Shown here: in pieces, positions 39,403 through 42,591 of the stretch | Numbering within the stretch: position 1 is the first letter of the stretch | Layout of the letters: each line of letters begins with the position of its first letter | The notes under the pieces: generated by a model | Database searches by the model: none | The model's input: the letters and a program-made list of their open reading frames with translations, nothing else | What the model was told of the DNA's origin: nothing | Source of the DNA: an uncultured Myxococcales bacterium | GTDB taxonomy: Bacteria; Myxococcota_A; Bradymonadia; UBA7976; UBA1532 | Assembly: GCA_903847385.1 (NCBI GenBank) | Contig: CAINDO010000367.1 | Coordinates: 1-42,591, forward strand | DNA length: 42,591 bases | Direction of reading: 5' to 3' | Made by a program: the position numbers and the translations under genes

Positions 39403-42386
39403 TGCTGCATCGCCAGACCCTTCGCGTCTTCACGTTCGGCCTCGCGGCCTTCGCCGCGCTCGCCTGCGACTCGGGCGGGGAATTTCTCGGCCGCCTGCCA
39501 GCGGTTGTCCTTGAACGTTGGGAAGGGGCGGAAGTCGACAACCCGCTGGCTGTTGGTGTCGAAACGGCCGGTGCCGTACGACCAGGCCGCGGCCATGGGC
39601 GGTTCGTGGGGAACCCCGATCTGCGAGCGGACGAAGGCGAGGGCCATGGCTGATTCCTCGGGGCCCGGGGCCCGTTGGAACACGCGCTGGTACAGCCAGC
39701 GGACGCGCTCTGCGTCGGACGCGAGGGCGGTGAACTCGCGCCGTGTGGTGGCGGCGCGGGCCAGTTCAATGAGGAACGCGTTGTTCATCATGAACAGGGC
39801 CTGCTGCGGAACCGTGGTCTGGAAGCGCTGCGGCGAGGTGGTGTCCGGATTGGCGAAATCGAAGGAGCGCAGGATCCCGGGGAGGTTCTGGCGGTCGATG
39901 AATCCGTAGAGCGTGCGGCGGGGTGTGGTCTTGTCCTGGAACATGTCGACGGGCAGGCCGCCGAGCGTTTCGTCGAGGCTGCCGGTGACGTAGAGCAGCG
40001 AATCGCGCAGGGCTTCGAAGTCGAAACGTTTCCGGTTCATCCGCCAGTGCCACGTGTTGGCGGGGTCGAGGCGGGCGTTGTGGTCGAAGCGGGCCTGGAT
40101 CTCCCTGGAGTCCCCGGGATCGCTGGCCTGGCGATAGGTGGCCGAGCACAGGATGTCGCGGTGGAGTTGCTTGAGGGACCACCCGTTCGCCATGAACCGC
40201 ACGGCGAGGAAGTCGAGCAGGGCCGGATCGGCCGGTGGTTCGGTGCGGACGCCGAAGTCCGCGGTGGACTTGACGAGGGCCGCTCCGAAATGGCGACCCC
40301 AGACGCGATTGACGAGGACCCGCGCCGTCAGCGGATTGTCCGGTCGGGTCAGGGCGCGGGCGAGTTCAAGGCGTCCGCTGCCGTCCGCGAAGGGCTTCCG
40401 GTTCGGGCCTTCGAGGATGCCGAGGAACTGGCGTGGGACCTGGGCGCCGCGGTTGCCCGCGTTGCCGCGCTTGAAGATGACGGGTTCCACCGCGGTGGGC
40501 TTGTCGAGCAGCGCCATGGCGCGGAGGGGAGCGCCGTTGTGGGTGGCGTCCAGTTCGTCGAGCTTGCGCTTGAGCGCCCGGGTCTTCTGGGCGACGGGGA
40601 CGTCGAAGAAGCGGTTGATGTCCCCGGTGGATTCGGTGATCGGCGAGTCCTGCGCGTGGAGGAAGGCGCGCAGGGGTTCCTGGGCGGCGTCCGCGAGGGT
40701 GGTCGGCTCCGGCGTGCCGTTCTTGCGGGCTTCGTCCCGCGCCGCCTTCCACGACCTGTCGGCCGCGGACAGGATCTGGCCAAACCGCGTGCCGAGGTCC
40801 GTGAGGTTGGTGGGCGACTGCTGGCGCAGGCCGGCGATCAACGCGGGATTGAACGGGGTGTTGGCCGGAGGATTTGCGGTCAGCGTCGCGAGGCGATTGG
40901 AAATGCCGGCGGCGAAGTCGTTGGTGTCCGTCCGGGCGAGGTCGACCCACAGGGAGAGGATCGGGTGATGGGTGGTTGCGGCCTTTTCGAGTTGGCGTTT
41001 CCAGGCGCCGACGAGGCCTGGATCCATGCTGCGCGACCGGGCCACGCCTTCGGTGGCGGAGCCGTCCGACTTCAGGGTTTCGTGGGCGCAGAGGATGTAC
41101 TCGCCGGCGCGGTCGCGCAGTTTCTGGAGCACGGCGGCGGTCTGGTCGGCGCGGTAGTCGGCGAGTTCCTTTTCGCGACGGGCGCGTTCCTCGGCGTAGA
41201 GCGCGGCGGCGTGTGGGTTGGGATTTTCGCCGAGCAGGGGCTTGTCGCCGGGTTCCTGGCTCGAGGCGAAGACGCCGTAGAGGGAGTAGTAGTCGGCGGT
41301 GGGAATCGGGTCGGACTTGTGGTCGTGGCAGCGGGCGCACGCGACCGTCAGGGCCTGGGTGCCGCGGAAGACGACGTCGATGCGGTCATCGATGATGTCG
41401 GCCTCGTTGTTGAGGAAGCGGCGACCGAGGGTGAGGAAACCCATCGCTGCCATGGGCCACGGATCCTCGGGCGTTGCCAGGCGATCGCCGGCGATCTGCT
41501 CCTGGAGGAAGCGGTCGTACGGCAGGTCCCGGTTGATCGATCGGACCACCCAGTCCCGGTAGGTGTGGGAGTAGGCGTAGCGGCGTTCCTCTTCGAAGAC
41601 GTACCCCTTGGAATCCGCGTAGCGGGCAATGTCCAGCCACCAGCGTCCCCAGCGTTCGCCATACCGGGGCGAGGAAAGCAGTCGGTCGACGGCCTTTTCG
41701 TAGGCGTCCGGGGACGGATCGCCGAGGAAGAGGGCCATCTCGTCGGCGGTGGGAGGGAGGCCGGTGAGATCATGGGTGATCCGGCGCAGGAGCACGGCGC
41801 GTGGGGCTTCCGGCGCCGGGGTGAGCCCGTGCGTCTCCATCCCGGCGAGGACGTAGTGATCGAGTTCCGTCCGGGGCCAGTCGGGTTTCCGTACCTGGGG
41901 TTTCGGCGGAAGTACCGGACGCTGGAAGGCCCAGTGGGTTGCGGGATCCGGCAATGCCGACGCCGCCTGGTCGGTGCGCGGATCGGGTGCCCCGATGCGG
42001 ATCCATTCTTCCAGGGTTGCGATCTGTTCTGCGGAAAGCGGTGTCCGGCCATCGCCCTTGGGCGGCATGGGATCGAGGTCCTTGGCGGTACCGCGGACGG
42101 CGCTCAGGAGGAGGCTTTCGGCTGGCTTGCCTGGAATGATGGCAGGCCCGTTGGCACCGCCTTTTTCCCAGCCGGAGCGGACGTCGAGCCGCAAGCCTCC
42201 CTTGGTCTTCGACGCGGCCGCGCTGTGGCAGGGATAGCAGTGGTCGACCAGGATCGGGCGGACGCGCTTCTCGAAGAATTCCACGGGCTCGGCCTCGGCT
42301 GCCCGTGCGACGGGCAGGGCAAGGGCGGCCAGCAGCAGGGCTGCCGGGAGCGGGAAACGCAGGATTGGACGAAGCGCGGGATGCAT
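39333..42386 (-). CDS. PSCyt1-DUF1549-DUF1553 cytochrome-domain protein, 3' end lost (~968 genuine aa)
   Basis: This exported protein is of the Planctomycetota/Verrucomicrobiota type, often next to sulfatases and thought to be involved in polysaccharide use. A Sec signal (RFPLPAALLLAALALPVARA) precedes PSCyt1 with a haem-type CYPCH and a possible axial MPPK. DUF1549 follows (WAFQRPVLPPKP, ITHDLTGLPPT, YGERWGRWWLDIARYADS), then a second CARCH with HDHKSDP. DUF1553 comes next (LTARVLVNRVWGRHFG, STADFGVRTEPP). Genuine sequence ends near 39,481; the ~49 residues beyond are junction artefact. ATG 42386 is chosen at the signal peptide; the frame extends 15 codons further upstream. The organism of origin is probably not that of the left part. 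Confidence 0.88.
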   Translation of the reverse strand: MHPALRPILRFPLPAALLLAALALPVARAAEAEPVEFFEKRVRPILVDHCYPCHSAAASKTKGGLRLDVRSGWEKGGANGPAIIPGKPAESLLLSAVRGTAKDLDPMPPKGDGRTPLSAEQIATLEEWIRIGAPDPRTDQAASALPDPATHWAFQRPVLPPKPQVRKPDWPRTELDHYVLAGMETHGLTPAPEAPRAVLLRRITHDLTGLPPTADEMALFLGDPSPDAYEKAVDRLLSSPRYGERWGRWWLDIARYADSKGYVFEEERRYAYSHTYRDWVVRSINRDLPYDRFLQEQIAGDRLATPEDPWPMAAMGFLTLGRRFLNNEADIIDDRIDVVFRGTQALTVACARCHDHKSDPIPTADYYSLYGVFASSQEPGDKPLLGENPNPHAAALYAEERARREKELADYRADQTAAVLQKLRDRAGEYILCAHETLKSDGSATEGVARSRSMDPGLVGAWKRQLEKAATTHHPILSLWVDLARTDTNDFAAGISNRLATLTANPPANTPFNPALIAGLRQQSPTNLTDLGTRFGQILSAADRSWKAARDEARKNGTPEPTTLADAAQEPLRAFLHAQDSPITESTGDINRFFDVPVAQKTRALKRKLDELDATHNGAPLRAMALLDKPTAVEPVIFKRGNAGNRGAQVPRQFLGILEGPNRKPFADGSGRLELARALTRPDNPLTARVLVNRVWGRHFGAALVKSTADFGVRTEPPADPALLDFLAVRFMANGWSLKQLHRDILCSATYRQASDPGDSREIQARFDHNARLDPANTWHWRMNRKRFDFEALRDSLLYVTGSLDETLGGLPVDMFQDKTTPRRTLYGFIDRQNLPGILRSFDFANPDTTSPQRFQTTVPQQALFMMNNAFLIELARAATTRREFTALASDAERVRWLYQRVFQRAPGPEESAMALAFVRSQIGVPHEPPMAAAWSYGTGRFDTNSQRVVDFRPFPTFKDNRWQAAEKFPARVAGERGEGREAEREDAKGLAMQHHSTSMVSVKGPPKPPPKPSTNT
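39402..39653 (+). CDS. Truncated lipoprotein start, cut at the ~39,480 junction
   Basis: The first ~26 residues form a lipoprotein signal (TFGLAAFAALACDSGG) coupled to the preceding gene by TGATG, as expected for a genuine following gene. From residue ~27 the frame reads antisense to the DUF1553 gene and gives low-complexity text (EFLGRLPAVVLERWEG...). The real protein is therefore only the N-terminal fragment; the rest up to the stop at 39653 is an artefact of the junction. It was probably another PPC-like or Cys-rich lipoprotein like its neighbour, but this cannot be seen. Confidence 0.65.
   Translation: MLHRQTLRVFTFGLAAFAALACDSGGEFLGRLPAVVLERWEGAEVDNPLAVGVETAGAVRPGRGHGRFVGNPDLRADEGEGHG
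39474..39484. other. Probable chimeric junction between two genomes
   Basis: On the plus strand a lipoprotein start (CDSGG) breaks off here. On the minus strand a PSCyt1/DUF1553 protein breaks off after DNRWQAAEKFP, just where its conserved C-terminal block should continue. Both genes are interrupted at the same place, and gene content and codon style change from Myxococcota-like to Planctomycetota/Verrucomicrobiota-like. A short shared GGCGGGG may have misled an assembler. A real rearrangement is less likely because neither gene keeps its end. Confidence 0.7.
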
Positions 42387-42492
42387 CAGTGGCGAGTGTC
42401 CCCAGTCTTCCGGGTCCCGGGGACATGTCAAAAACGGAGTTGGCCAACCGGCTATTCAGCCGGTCTTGGGACTTTGGGCCGAGCGGCCTGGA

Positions 42493-42591
42493 TTACTGGA
42501 GCGCGCGCGGTGTTTGGGACGGTTTGACGCGGGTCCGTTCGCCCCGGATTTCCGGCAGGAGGATGGCGGTGGCGATCAGGATGAGCCCTCC
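42493..42591 (-). CDS. C-terminal end of a membrane protein, possibly EamA/DMT transporter (partial)
   Basis: Reading in from the window edge, 32 codons encode GGLILIATAILLPEIRGER and a basic tail before TAA at 42493-42495. One last hydrophobic helix starting with a Gly pair and a short basic tail is the way EamA/DMT-family transporters end, so that is the best guess. Only the tail is visible, so the family call is weak. It is read in the same direction as, and 106 bases before, the DUF1553 gene; that gap shows no clear feature. Confidence 0.45.
   Translation of the reverse strand, partial: GGLILIATAILLPEIRGERTRVKPSQTPRALQ

Noticed and set aside
39480..42386. Horizontal transfer of a DUF1553 gene into the left-hand genome
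   Set aside because: No mobile element or repeat marks the edge, and both genes are cut at the same point. A chimeric join explains this more simply.

Overview
The first ~39.48 kb is very GC-rich and densely packed. It looks like a large-genome myxobacterial relative (Myxococcota). The reasons are its Cys/Asp-rich MopE-type repeats (C-D/N-x-x-D-D/N-D-C-D-G), many lipoproteins ending their signal in AAC/TGC/SAC, a TPR-PEGA protein, PPC-like lipoproteins, an M43-type metalloprotease and receiver-less LuxR regulators. This is inferred from gene content only; the window has no rRNA or marker gene. The last ~3.1 kb carries a PSCyt1-DUF1549-DUF1553 protein typical of Planctomycetota/Verrucomicrobiota. 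It meets the rest at ~39,480, where two unrelated genes are both cut, so I read that point as a probable contig chimera.

Layout. (1) 120-14,823, minus: three giant Sec-exported proteins of 2026, 1258 and 1612 aa, in that transcription order. They are joined by an 11-bp gap and an ATGA stop/start overlap. The first has a duplicated N-terminal beta module, a ~500-residue helical centre and a beta-rich end; the second has Fn3-like and Cys-rich parts; the third has thrombospondin-type-3, PKD and RTX repeats. (2) 15,044-16,515, plus: two overlapping LuxR-type HTH genes, divergent from the giant operon. The shared 220-bp gap contains a near-perfect dyad that is a good operator candidate. (3) 16,501-21,455: a HicB-like protein, a TPR-PEGA protein, an M43-like protease lipoprotein coupled to a small exported helical protein, and a calcineurin-like phosphoesterase lipoprotein. 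(4) 21,500-34,638, minus: a 2934-aa lipoprotein made of 21 MopE repeats, Ig-like domains and a YD/Rhs shell with an unrecognised C-terminal tip. It is followed with a 1-bp stop/start contact by a second MopE lipoprotein fused to a sulfatase-modifying-factor-like domain. (5) 34,750-39,402: an Rpn/PD-(D/E)XK nuclease-like protein, a DECR2-like 2,4-dienoyl-CoA reductase and a triple PPC-like lipoprotein. (6) After ~39,480: the DUF1553 protein and the tail of a membrane protein.

The strongest candidates for an undescribed system are the giant three-gene secreted operon with its divergent LuxR pair (120-16,515), and the MopE-YD lipoprotein with its MopE-FGE-like partner (21,500-34,638). Both appear to build large calcium- or metal-binding structures at the cell surface. 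I infer this from domains and gene coupling; no function is shown. No tRNA, rRNA, CRISPR array or insertion sequence was seen, and no stretch over 300 bases lacks a gene.
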